A stretch of 64,000 bases of DNA from JAGWRA01 sp963711505. Lineage in GTDB: Bacteria; Acidobacteriota; Vicinamibacteria; Vicinamibacterales; CAVVIG01. Shown here one piece after another: positions 35,249 through 42,282 of the stretch; positions within the stretch are counted from its first letter, which is position 1, and each line of letters begins with the position of its first letter. A program made the translations under genes and the position numbers. The notes beneath the pieces were generated by a model. That model worked only from the letters and a program-made list of their open reading frames with translations, was not told where the DNA came from and made no database searches. Where the stretch lies: NCBI GenBank assembly GCA_963711505.1, contig CAVQEJ010000003.1, positions 2,356,001 to 2,420,000 on the forward strand, given 5' to 3'.

Positions 35249-35506
35249 ATGCCTGAACTCTGTCGGTTCCTCGGCATCGTGATCGGCATGTTCTACCGGG
35301 AGCACGGCGTGCCTCACTTCCACGCCGTGTACGGGGAGTACGAAATCTCCGTAGAGGTCGAAACCGGCGCGATGCACGGGCAGTTCCCACCACGCGCGTT
35401 GAACCTCGTAGTTGAATGGATGGACCTCCACAAGGCAGAATTGCTGGAGAACTGGCACTTGGCGAGGCAGGGGCAGGCGCTGAAACGGATCGCCCCGCTG
35501 GAGTAG
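35249..35506 (+). CDS. DUF4160 protein
   Basis: An 85-residue protein beginning MPELCRFLGIVIGMFYREHG with the family core PHFHAVYGEYEISVEVETG and MDLHKAELLENWHLARQGQ. DUF4160 proteins are nearly always encoded beside a DUF2442 protein, as here (next start 4 nt after this stop). The pair is thought to be a toxin-antitoxin-like or mobile accessory module, though activity is not proven. An AGGAAG Shine-Dalgarno lies about 12 nt upstream. The pair is frequent in integron cassette arrays, in line with the attC site after it. Confidence 0.88.
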   Translation: MPELCRFLGIVIGMFYREHGVPHFHAVYGEYEISVEVETGAMHGQFPPRALNLVVEWMDLHKAELLENWHLARQGQALKRIAPLE

Positions 35507-35510
35507 CACG

Positions 35511-35756
35511 ATGAACTACCACATCGTCGAAGCGCGGTATCTCGGTGGTCACGTGGTCTGGCTCAAGTTCCGAGACGGGACAGCCGGTGAGATCGACCTC
35601 GAGCCGGCCCTCCAGGGACCGGTGTTCGAACCCCTCAAAGATCCGAAGACGTTCCAACAGTTTCAGATTCATCCAGAATTCCACACGCTGGTGTGGGCTA
35701 ACGGGGCAGATTTCGCGCCAGAGTTCCTGCACGAAAACGTCCGCGTGACGGCATAA
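35511..35756 (+). CDS. DUF2442 protein
   Basis: An 81-residue protein starting MNYHIVEARYLGGHVVWLKF, with the family segments DGTAGEIDLEPAL, FQQFQIHPEFHTLVWANGAD and FAPEFLHENV. It follows DUF4160 by 4 nt. Its TAA stop is formed by the left box (GCATAAC, 35751-35757) of the second attC-like site, the typical arrangement of an integron cassette in which the attC begins at the stop codon. Family function is unproven. Confidence 0.88.
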   Translation: MNYHIVEARYLGGHVVWLKFRDGTAGEIDLEPALQGPVFEPLKDPKTFQQFQIHPEFHTLVWANGADFAPEFLHENVRVTA

Positions 35757-35832
35757 CATCCAAATTGAACCGACGCCCCGCGCCGCTCGCGTGCCGCCGG
35801 CGCGGGGGCGCGGCTCATTTGGCCCGTCAGGC
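35751..35832 (+). other. attC-like integron recombination site 2
   Basis: 82 bp. Left end GCATAAC, 2-nt spacer, CCAAATTGAACCG; right end CGGCTCATTTGG, 3-nt spacer, GTCAGGC (35826-35832). The reverse complement of the right arm (GCCTGAC-GGG-CCAAATGAGCCG) aligns with the left arm, leaving extra-helical bases in the left strand, as in true attC sites. The stem continues through CGCCCCGCGCCG/CGGCGCGGGGGCG. Each R box deviates by one base from consensus. Orientation equals site 1. Confidence 0.68.
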
Positions 35833-35861
35833 AGCACGCACAATCACTCCCGGTGTTCTCC

Positions 35862-36365
35862 ATGAGCGAATCCCTTGCGTGGGCCCTGGACCGGGCACGA
35901 GAGCAGACGCTGGCGCTCGTCGTCGATGTGTCCCCTGAGGCCATGCAGCTGCAAGCGGCACCGGGCGAGAGACATCCGGCCTGGATACTGGGACACCTTC
36001 TCCTCGCAGATACCTACCTATTGTCCCTGCTCGCATGCCAGCCCCTGGCCGGCGATTTTCCATTGCTGCTGGAGCGCTACGGACCCGCGTCGGCGCCGAA
36101 CGCCACAACCCGATACGACAGCAAGCACCAACTCGTCGACCGGCTTCGCCAGGCCAACGCCGCGCGGGTCACACGCGTCTCGGCGATGGCCGACCGGGAC
36201 ATGGCCGGTCCCATGGGCGATGCGCTCCTGGCACAGGTTCAGCCAACGATTGGTCATCACCTTCAGAGCCTGGTGTTCCACGAGGGGTATCATGCTGGCC
36301 AGCTCTCATCCTGGCGCAAGACGCATGGCTTCGCGGCAGTGCGCTGGACTCTGGGACCACCGTGA
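35862..36365 (+). CDS. DinB-family protein
   Basis: A 167-residue four-helix-bundle protein of the DinB/YfiT type, metal-dependent thiol transferases or related enzymes often found in soil bacteria. Metal-site histidines are visible in ERHPAWILGHLLLADTYLL, in QPTIGHHLQSLVFHEGYHAG (the conserved HxxYHxG-type end). It begins 29 nt after the second attC-like site (GTG 35853 is an alternative start), so it may be a cassette gene, but no attC was found after its stop. Confidence 0.82.
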   Translation: MSESLAWALDRAREQTLALVVDVSPEAMQLQAAPGERHPAWILGHLLLADTYLLSLLACQPLAGDFPLLLERYGPASAPNATTRYDSKHQLVDRLRQANAARVTRVSAMADRDMAGPMGDALLAQVQPTIGHHLQSLVFHEGYHAGQLSSWRKTHGFAAVRWTLGPP

Positions 36366-36419
36366 ACCGATGCTGCCTGTAGCAGTGTGAACGCGTTCAC
36401 CCGGCATGGAGGCACGGCA

Positions 36420-37009
36420 GTGGCGAGCACGACTTCCCGCGTCACGATCCACATGGCGGCGAGTCTCGACGGATTCATCGCTCGAAAGGACGGGAGCGTC
36501 GACTGGCTCGAGACGTCGGACGAATTCGCAGGCGGGGACGACCATGGACCCCGAATTCGTCGACGGCGTTCCTCGAAGACGATCGACTGCTACGTCATGG
36601 GATCGCGCACCTACGAGACCGCCTTGGCGTTCGAGGCCAAGGGGCTCGGTTGGGCGTATGGCGACAAGCCGACCTTCGTCCTCACCCGCCGCGACGCTGC
36701 CGCGAACCCGGGATACGGTCGAATTCCACTCGGGCGATCTGGCGCAGCTCGTCGACGGGCAGTCTGCGGCCGAGGTTCCGCAGCATCTGGTTCGTCGGCG
36801 GCGGCGCGGTCTCTGCCGAATGCCTTCGCCTCGGGCTCGCCGACGAAGTCCGGTATTCGATCCTGCCGATCCTGATTGGCGACGGAATCCAGTTCTTCGA
36901 GAAGCTCGACAGAGACGTCGCCCTCCATCTGGCGGAAGTCAAAGCCTACAAGAGCGGCATGGTGGCGCTTCGCTACGAGGTGCGGCCGCAGGCGCAGGCC
37001 CCGGCGTGA
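36420..37009 (+). pseudogene. RibD C-terminal / dihydrofolate-reductase-like protein, broken by several frameshifts
   Basis: The joined product matches the DHFR-like RibD_C family common in soil bacteria. N-terminal part: VTIHMAASLDGFIARKDGSV and DWLETSDEFAGGD. Middle: TIDCYVMGSRTYETALAFEA and GDKPTFVLTRR. C-terminal part: SIWFVGGGAVSAECLRLGLA, DEVRYSILPILIGDGIQFFE and SGMVALRYEV. The frame changes near 36545-36575 (twice), 36700 and 36765, four indels in about 600 nt, denser than elsewhere. Either the sequence is locally poor or this accessory gene is decaying. The start is GTG 36420 or ATG 36406. Confidence 0.7.
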
Positions 37010-37016
37010 GGCGAGC

Positions 37017-37517
37017 GTGACGATCAGGCCTGAGGTCCCAGCCGACGTGGCCGCGATCCACGCGGTGACGGTCGCGGCGTTTCTCGACGCGCCGCACACG
37101 GGTCACACCGAACAGTTCATCGTCGACGCCCTGCGCCGGGCAGGCGCGCTCTCCGTCTCGCTCGTGGCAGAGGTCCAAGGCGTCGTGGTCGGACACGTGG
37201 CGGTCTCGCCCGTCACGATCTCGGACGGCTCAACCGGCTGGTTCGGCCTTGGGCCGATCTCCGTCAATCCCGACATCCAGCGACAGGGAATCGGAAGCCT
37301 GCTGATGCGCGAGGCGCTTCGCCGCCTGCGCCAACAAGGCGCCGCCGGATGTGTCCTGCTGGGCGATCCGGCCTTCTATGCACGCTTCGGCTTCAAGCCG
37401 GAGGCAGGGCTCGTGCTCAATGGCGCACCGCCGGAATATTTCCAGGCCTTGTCGTTCGACCGTTCGCTGCCTCAGGGCACGGTCACGTATCATGCGGCAT
37501 TCAACGCCCGGGAGTGA
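37017..37517 (+). CDS. GNAT-family N-acetyltransferase
   Basis: A 166-residue acetyl-CoA-dependent acetyltransferase from GTG 37017 (VTIRPEVPADVAAIHAVTVA). The acetyl-CoA loop is VNPDIQRQGIGSLLMREALR (Q/RxxGxG/A), and the family end GDPAFYARFGFKPEAGLVLN is clear. It is of the YhbS type, whose substrates are mostly unknown. The start overlaps the region just after the DHFR-like gene stop (7 nt), so the two are probably co-transcribed. Confidence 0.88.
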   Translation: MTIRPEVPADVAAIHAVTVAAFLDAPHTGHTEQFIVDALRRAGALSVSLVAEVQGVVVGHVAVSPVTISDGSTGWFGLGPISVNPDIQRQGIGSLLMREALRRLRQQGAAGCVLLGDPAFYARFGFKPEAGLVLNGAPPEYFQALSFDRSLPQGTVTYHAAFNARE

Positions 37518-37553
37518 GGCTTCCGGGATTGGACCCGGGTCAGGAGTTGAACC

Positions 37554-37976
37554 TTGCGCTTCTCGGTGTCGATCGACATCCACGCCACGCCGGCGGCCGT
37601 GTGGGCGGTCCTTGAAGACGTCGAACGCTGGCCGGAATGGACGCCGACGATGACGAGCGTGAAGCGGCTCGATGAGGGACGGCTGGCCGTCGGCAGCCGG
37701 GCGCGGATCCGTCAGCCGCGACTGCCGCCGGCCGTCTGGACGGTGACGGCGCTCGACGCCGGACGAGGATTCACCTGGGTCGGCCGTGGTCCGGGCATCG
37801 TCACGACGGCGGACCACTGGATTGAGCCAGTCGGCGACGGCTGCCGCGTGATGCTCGCCGTCGCCTTCACGGGACCGCTCGGCGCGATGCTGGGCTGGAT
37901 CACGCGCAGCCTGACCGCGCGGTACATCAGGCGCGAAGCGCAGGGCCTGAAGGAGCGGGCCGAGTCCGGGTCGTAA
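37554..37976 (+). CDS. SRPBCC-family protein
   Basis: A 140-residue START-like/Bet v1-like ligand-binding protein of the polyketide cyclase type: RFSVSIDIHATPAAVWAVLE, DVERWPEWTPTMTSVKRLD, and TADHWIEPVGDGCRVMLAVA, with a C-terminal helix (YIRREAQGLKERAES). The start is the TTG at 37554, 36 nt after the GNAT gene. Substrate unknown. It is the last gene of a plus-strand run of small accessory genes (DinB, DHFR-like, GNAT, SRPBCC). Confidence 0.85.
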   Translation: MRFSVSIDIHATPAAVWAVLEDVERWPEWTPTMTSVKRLDEGRLAVGSRARIRQPRLPPAVWTVTALDAGRGFTWVGRGPGIVTTADHWIEPVGDGCRVMLAVAFTGPLGAMLGWITRSLTARYIRREAQGLKERAESGS

Positions 37977-38009
37977 GTCATCGGACCGCGGACAGCCGGC
38001 GTTCCGCGC

Positions 38010-38309
38010 TCACAGCGGGAGCGAAGGCTCGCTCCTTCCGTCGGGCAGTTCGATCGACTCGCTGACGACGACCTCGGCGACGTGCAGCCGCCTGACCGTC
38101 AGTTCCTCGATCTCGAGCGACTTCAGGCGGGCGTGGCCGATCGCCGTCCCACCGACCGCCATCCGGCCGATGGCCATGCGACCGATCGACAGGCGGCCGA
38201 CGGCCAGCGCACCGATGGCGAATGCCCCCACGGCCACGGCGCCGATCGCCGTCGCCGCCATCGCCACACCACGAAAGCTCACAGCATTCGAACCACGGCC
38301 GTTCTTCAT
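38010..38309 (-). CDS. Small protein with xxA(I/V)G pentad repeats
   Basis: A 99-residue protein from ATG 38309, with AAGGAG upstream. Residues about 18-58 are eight successive five-residue units ending A-I/V-G (AIGAVAVGAFAIGALAVGRL; SIGRMAIGRMAVGG). An LEIEELTVRRLHVAEV segment and a short tail follow. The pentad spacing recalls pentapeptide-repeat solenoids, but glycine replaces the usual pattern, and the stretch is hydrophobic enough to lie in a membrane. Similar small proteins occur in Acidobacteria; no function is known to me. Confidence 0.65.
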   Translation of the reverse strand: MKNGRGSNAVSFRGVAMAATAIGAVAVGAFAIGALAVGRLSIGRMAIGRMAVGGTAIGHARLKSLEIEELTVRRLHVAEVVVSESIELPDGRSEPSLPL

Positions 38310-38410
38310 ACCTCGATCTCCTTCACGACGGCACGTCCCCGATTCGAGTCGCTCTCCGCAGGCTACTTCAGCAGCACAATTGTAATCGCCGTCAACGGCG
38401 GAATCGTCGG

Positions 38411-38416
38411 TAAGAT
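38411..38416 (+). promoter_or_regulatory. -10-like hexamer before the collagen-like gene
   Basis: TAAGAT, 8 nt before ATG 38425. The same hexamer stands 9 nt before fdhD on the other strand. No clear -35. Confidence 0.35.
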
Positions 38417-38424
38417 AATCGCCC

Positions 38425-39022
38425 ATGCGAGTGTGGTCGAGGACCGGCCAGAACTCGCAGGCACGTCGCGACCCGTGCGTCATCGTCCGCACGCGGTCGT
38501 GGCACGGGCACACAGGGTCCGCAGGGCCCGGCCGGTCCGCAGGGCCTCACGGGGCTGCCCGGCATTCAGGGCCCCGCGGGCGCGCAGGGGCCGCAGGGCG
38601 CCACCGGCCCGCAGGGACCGAGCGACGGCTGGTGGGGAGGCAGTTACCTCGGGACGTACGTCGGACAGGGAACCCCGCTTCCGACCGATGGGCTCGAGCA
38701 CCGTTACAACAGCATCACCGTGCCTCCGGGCTCGTACCTCGTAACCGGTACGGCCATGGTGCTGAACACCGGGTCCACCGACGCAGCCCACGGTCACTGC
38801 TTCGTGGAGGGCGACGACGTGCACGACCGGCGAATCGCGGAGTACTACTACCTGCCCCATGCCGCGTTCCCGCAGAACATCGAGAACATCCCGCTCTCGG
38901 GCGCGGCGACATTGACGACAACGGGACCGATCTCCGTGGCGTGCGAAGCCGACACCAACAGCGACTCGGTGATCCTGCAGGGCTACACGCTCAGCATCCA
39001 GAAGGTCGGCACGCTGCACTGA
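38425..39022 (+). CDS. Collagen-like (Gly-X-Y) protein with C-terminal beta domain (apparent frameshift near 38520)
   Basis: The middle frame reads GPQGPAGPQGLTGLPGIQGP and AGAQGPQGATGPQGPSDGWW, about 13 Gly-X-Y triplets. The C-terminal domain of ~125 residues resembles the jelly-roll heads found on bacterial collagen-like or phage-tail proteins (YNSITVPPGSYLVTGTAMVL; TLTTTGPISVACEADTNSDS; LQGYTLSIQKVGTLH). The N-terminus is in another frame from ATG 38425 and shows no signal peptide, so it is uncertain. Probably a surface or secreted trimer-forming protein. Confidence 0.6.
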
Positions 39023-39031
39023 GATTCCGAC

Positions 39032-39087
39032 AGCAGGAGGGTCAGGAGATCAGGAGGATGCATTGATTTTCCTCCGATCTCCTCCCC
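39032..39087. terminator. Heptad-unit hairpin after the collagen-like gene
   Basis: GTCAGGAG/ATCAGGAGGA units (39041-39058) pair with TCCTCCGATCTCC (39070-39082) around a T-rich loop. It is another member of the junction-array family, here placed as a terminator. The rest of the gap to 39217 holds a possible small Shine-Dalgarno-preceded GTG at 39142 but no supported gene. Confidence 0.5.
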
Positions 39088-39217
39088 TTCTGTCGCGTAT
39101 GCTCAGGGTCCCGGTCACTCCCGTCTGACGAGGAGGAGGCACCGTGAACCATCGCACGCTGCTCTCGGACGCCCGGTATCGCGGAGTCGTGCAGGCTACC
39201 CGTCGGAAGGGCACGTT

Positions 39218-39988
39218 GTGACGGCACAGCGGACGTCGACGCCGATGCGGGTCGCCGCCATCTACGACGTCCACGGCAACTCCGGCGCTCCAGGCGGTGT
39301 GGACGAGGTGCGGCAGGCGGCCGTGGATCTCGTGCTGGTGGGCGGCGACGTGCTGCCGGGGCCGATGCCGGTCGAATCGCTCGACTGCCTGCGGCAGCTC
39401 GAGATTCCGGCGGGCGTACATCCACGGCAACGGCGAGCGGGAGACGCTCGCGATCCTCGAAGGCAAGGCGCCGGTCACCTGCCGGAAGCCTACCGGCCGG
39501 CCATGGAGTGGGTGGCCCGCCTGCTCCGGCCCGACCAGGTGGAATGGATTGCGACGTGGCCGGCCACGCTGACGGCCGACGTCGGCGGCCTTGGTCTGGT
39601 CTGCTTCTGCCATGCGACGCCGCAGAACGACACCGACATCTTCACGCGGCTCACGCCCGAAGAGCTGCTCGTGCCGATCTTCGCCGCCGCCTCCACGCCA
39701 CGGTCGTCTGCGGCCACACGCACATGCCCTTCGACCGGCGGATCGGCGACGTCCGCGTGCTGAACCCGGGGAGCGCCGGCATGCCGTTCGGCCCGCCGGC
39801 GCGTACTGGCTGCTGATGGGAACCGACGGCGTGCAGTTCCGCCGGACCGACTACGACCGCGAGGCGGCCGCGGCACGCATCCGCGCCACGGACTATCCGC
39901 AGGCCGACTCCTTCGCCGGGCAGAACGCGCTGAGCACCCCGTCGGAAGACGAGATGCTCGAGCTGTCACCCGCGCCGGGATCAAATAG
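39218..39988 (+). CDS. Metallophosphoesterase, YfcE/MJ0936-like (several apparent frameshifts)
   Basis: A calcineurin-like phosphoesterase of about 250 residues after joining frames. Metal-site motifs: MRVAAIYDVHGN (variant of DxHGN), LVLVGGDVLPGP (GD), then YIHGNGERET (GNxE), CFCHATPQNDTDIF and VVCGHTHMPFDRRIG (GHTH). The end reads LNPGSAGMPFG, AYWLLMGTDGVQFRRTDYD and TRAGIK before TAG 39986-39988. Frames change near 39415, 39700, 39800 and 39967. Start is GTG 39218 or ATG 39245. Substrate unknown. Confidence 0.8.
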
Positions 39989-40004
39989 CCGCAGCCGGGA
40001 TCTC

Positions 40005-40915
40005 TCACGGGAGGGGCCGGAGATCAGGGGCCTTTCTTTCATCTCGCGGATCGAGGGACAACCGGAGCGACGGACGCATCACCCCTCCATCATGTCCCGG
40101 CGCGATCCGTTCAGGATGCGCGTAGGCGTTGAACGTGTCGCCGCGGACGAAGCCGAGCAGCGTGACCCGGCCTCCTCCGCCAGGTCGATCGCGAGACTCG
40201 ACGGCGCGGAGACGGCGGCCACCACCGGGATGCCGGCCAGCAGCGCCTTCTGCACGATCTCGAACGATGCCCGGCCGCTCACCATGAGCGCACGCCCCGA
40301 CAGCGGCAGCCGCTCGGCCAGCAGCATGCGGCCGATCACCTTGTCGACGGCGTTGTGCCGGCCGACGTCCTCGGCCATGGTCTCCAGCTCGCCGGCCGGC
40401 GTGAACAGGCCGGCCGCGTGCAGGCCGCCGGTGGCCTCGAAGCCGGCCTGCCCGTCGCGCAGCCGCCCGGGCAGTGCCGCCACGACCGCCGGCGTCAGCG
40501 TCCAGCCGGCGGCGGGCGCGGGCGCATCGGCGCGCAGCGACGCGATCGTCAGCCGGCCGCAGAGACCGCACGACGAGTTCATCTGGACCTGGCGACGGGA
40601 GGCGAGGAGGGCGGGAAGGGCGGCCGCGCGCGCGGCCGACAGGGTGACGTTCAGGACGTTGCCGGCCCCTTCGGGCGTGGCATCGGGGCACCGGCTGATG
40701 CCGGCGAGATCGCCGGCGCCGCCGATCACCTGCTCGGCCAGCAGGAAACCGGCCGCCAGCTCGACGTCGTCGCCGGGGGTGCGCATGATGACGGCGAACG
40801 GCTCGCCGTGCAGCCGGATCTCCAGCGGCTCCTCGACGGCGGCGACGTCGCGCACCCGCGACCGCTCCGCCGCCTGCACCCGCATCACGTCGACCCGCCG
40901 AAGCGCGTCAGTCAT
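40005..40915 (-). CDS. fdhD: FdhD, formate dehydrogenase sulfurtransferase (apparent frameshift near 40160)
   Basis: FdhD passes sulfur from a desulfurase to the molybdenum/tungsten cofactor of formate dehydrogenase. The sequence shows the conserved cysteine loop NSSCGLCGR (CxxC), ELAAGFLLAEQ, FTPAGELETMAEDVGRHNAV, DKVIGRMLL and SGRASFEIVQKALLAGIPVV. The end of the family, VTLLGFVRGDTFNAYAHPERI, is in the next frame, so one base appears lost near 40160; the true stop may lie before 40005. ATG 40915 is 9 nt after TAAGAT. No formate dehydrogenase lies in the window; selA at 3 kb may serve the same enzyme. Confidence 0.92.
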
Positions 40916-40924
40916 GCCGGGGCC

Positions 40925-40930
40925 ATCTTA
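40925..40930 (-). promoter_or_regulatory. -10-like hexamer before fdhD
   Basis: TAAGAT on the minus strand, 9 nt before the fdhD ATG. No convincing -35. Confidence 0.35.
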
Positions 40931-40982
40931 CCAGCGGTCGGGGGAAACCGTGGACCGCCGCACGGGACCATGGCGGGCAGAC

Positions 40983-41109
40983 GCAGTGAGCCGGGGTTCG
41001 GGGCAGCGCCCCGCCGCGTAGCGGCCCGCACGGCGGGCCCGCGAACGGAACGGAGCGAACGGTGGCGTGAGCGAGTGCAGTGAGCCGGGGTTCGGGGCAG
41101 CGCCCCGAT
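40983..41109. repeat. Direct repeat flanking a shared palindromic motif
   Basis: Two copies of GCAGTGAGCCGGGGTTCGGG, each continuing CAGCGCCCCG (40984-41013 and 41079-41108), flank GGCCCGCACGGCGGGCCCGC (41023-41042). The latter is also at 29450 and, inverted, 55926. Short GGAACGGAGCGAACGG units lie between. No gene. Confidence 0.65.
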
Positions 41110-41113
41110 TGAA

Positions 41114-41517
41114 CTAGGTCGCCACCTCGCCCGTCGAGGTATCGAGCACGCGCTGGATCTCGGTGACGAGCGCGTCGGGCAGGCACGGCTTGGTCGACGA
41201 AGGCGTCGCAGCCGGCCTGCCTCGCCTGGTCGGACGTGGCCGGTCAGGGCATGGCCGGTGAGCGCCACGACCGGAATGTCGCGGGTGCGGGAACCGGACT
41301 TCAGCCGGCGGGTCGCCTCCCAGCCGTCCATGCCGGGCAGCGACAGGTCCATGAGGATGATGTCGGGCTGCAGGCGCTCGGCCTTCTCGACCGCCTCGGT
41401 CCCGCTGGTGGCCTCGACGACCTCGTAGCCGGCAAAGCCCAGGTATTCGGCGTACATCTCCCGGGCGTCCGGGTAGTCGTCGACGAGCAGGACGATCGGG
41501 CGCTGTCGTTCGGCCAT
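41114..41517 (-). CDS. Stand-alone receiver-domain response regulator (two apparent frameshifts)
   Basis: A single CheY-like receiver of about 134 residues: MAERQRPIVLLVDDYPDARE with the acidic pocket, acceptor aspartate in IILMDLSLPGMDGWEATRRL, then PVVALTGHALTGHV. After one-base shifts near 41232 and 41195 the family end appears: AGCDAFVD, KPCLPDALVTEIQRVLDTS (conserved Lys-Pro). It has no output domain, so it probably acts by protein contact or in a phosphorelay with a hybrid kinase such as the one at 27.4-29.4 kb. It starts at ATG 41517. Confidence 0.83.
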
Positions 41518-41707
41518 CGTCAGAAGAACACCAGCCCGGCCGCAGGCATTCCGCGCCGCCGTGCGCGGAGCCCCGGCCGTCGGAGGCGGCACCGGTCCGG
41601 CCCGGAGCTCACGGTCCCCGGCCGCCGGCGCCGGCGGTTACTGCAGACTCAGCAGTATAAGACGGCCGCCGGGACGAGGCAAACCGGCCGGGTCCCGGGG
41701 GCCCGCC

Positions 41708-41736
41708 TCGACGCGTCACGGGCGGTTGACTAACAT
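41708..41736 (+). promoter_or_regulatory. Promoter of the YajQ gene, leaderless type
   Basis: TCGACG (41708-41713), 17-nt spacer, TAACAT (41731-41736), 6 nt before ATG 41743. Confidence 0.5.
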
Positions 41737-41742
41737 ACAGGG

Positions 41743-42243
41743 ATGGCCGACACGTTCTCGTTCGACGTTTCCTCGAAAGTCGACCTCCAGGAGGTCGACA
41801 ACGCCCTCAACCAGGCGCGCAAGGAAGTCGGGCAGCGCTACGACTTCAAGAACGCCCGGGCCGACATCGACCTCGACCAGGCCAGCGGCTCGATCACGCT
41901 GACGGCCGACGATCACTACAAGCTGAACGCGCTGTGGGAGATCGTGCAGACCCGGCTGGTGCGACGGCACGTGCCGGTGAAGAACTTCAAGGCCGAGGCG
42001 ATCGAGCAGGCCTCCGGCGGGACCGTGCGGCAGGTCTACACCCTGCAGCAGGGGATCCCGACCGAGGCGGCCCGCGAGATCGTGAAGCTGCTCAAGGAGC
42101 GCAAGCTCAAGAAGGTGCAGGCGTCGATCCAGGGCGACCAGGTCCGGATCTCGTCCCCGTCGAAGGACGACCTGCAGGCGGCCATGCAGCTGCTGCGGGA
42201 GCAGGACTTCGGCGTGGCCCTCCAGTTCGTCAACTACCGCTGA
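41743..42243 (+). CDS. YajQ-family nucleotide-binding protein
   Basis: A 166-residue cytoplasmic protein of two ferredoxin-like folds, full family length. It begins MADTFSFDVSSKVDLQEVDN and has EVGQRYDFKNARADIDL, LRVRHVPVKNFK-type (here LVRRHVPVKNFKAEAIEQAS) and VQASIQGDQVRISSPSKDDL, ending LQFVNYR. Some members (for example from Xanthomonas) bind cyclic di-GMP and act as transcription co-regulators. Whether this one does is not shown by sequence. Followed 39 nt later by treY. Confidence 0.95.
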   Translation: MADTFSFDVSSKVDLQEVDNALNQARKEVGQRYDFKNARADIDLDQASGSITLTADDHYKLNALWEIVQTRLVRRHVPVKNFKAEAIEQASGGTVRQVYTLQQGIPTEAAREIVKLLKERKLKKVQASIQGDQVRISSPSKDDLQAAMQLLREQDFGVALQFVNYR

Positions 42244-42282
42244 GGCGGCGCGGCGCCGGCCGCCCGCCCGTCACGGATCCCG

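Noticed and set aside
37499..37552. Third attC-like site between the GNAT and SRPBCC genes (ATTCAAC ... GTTGAAC)
   Set aside because: The outer boxes fit the consensus, but the span is only 54 bp. No second inner box pairs at the right spacing, and the left box lies within the GNAT coding sequence before its stop codon.
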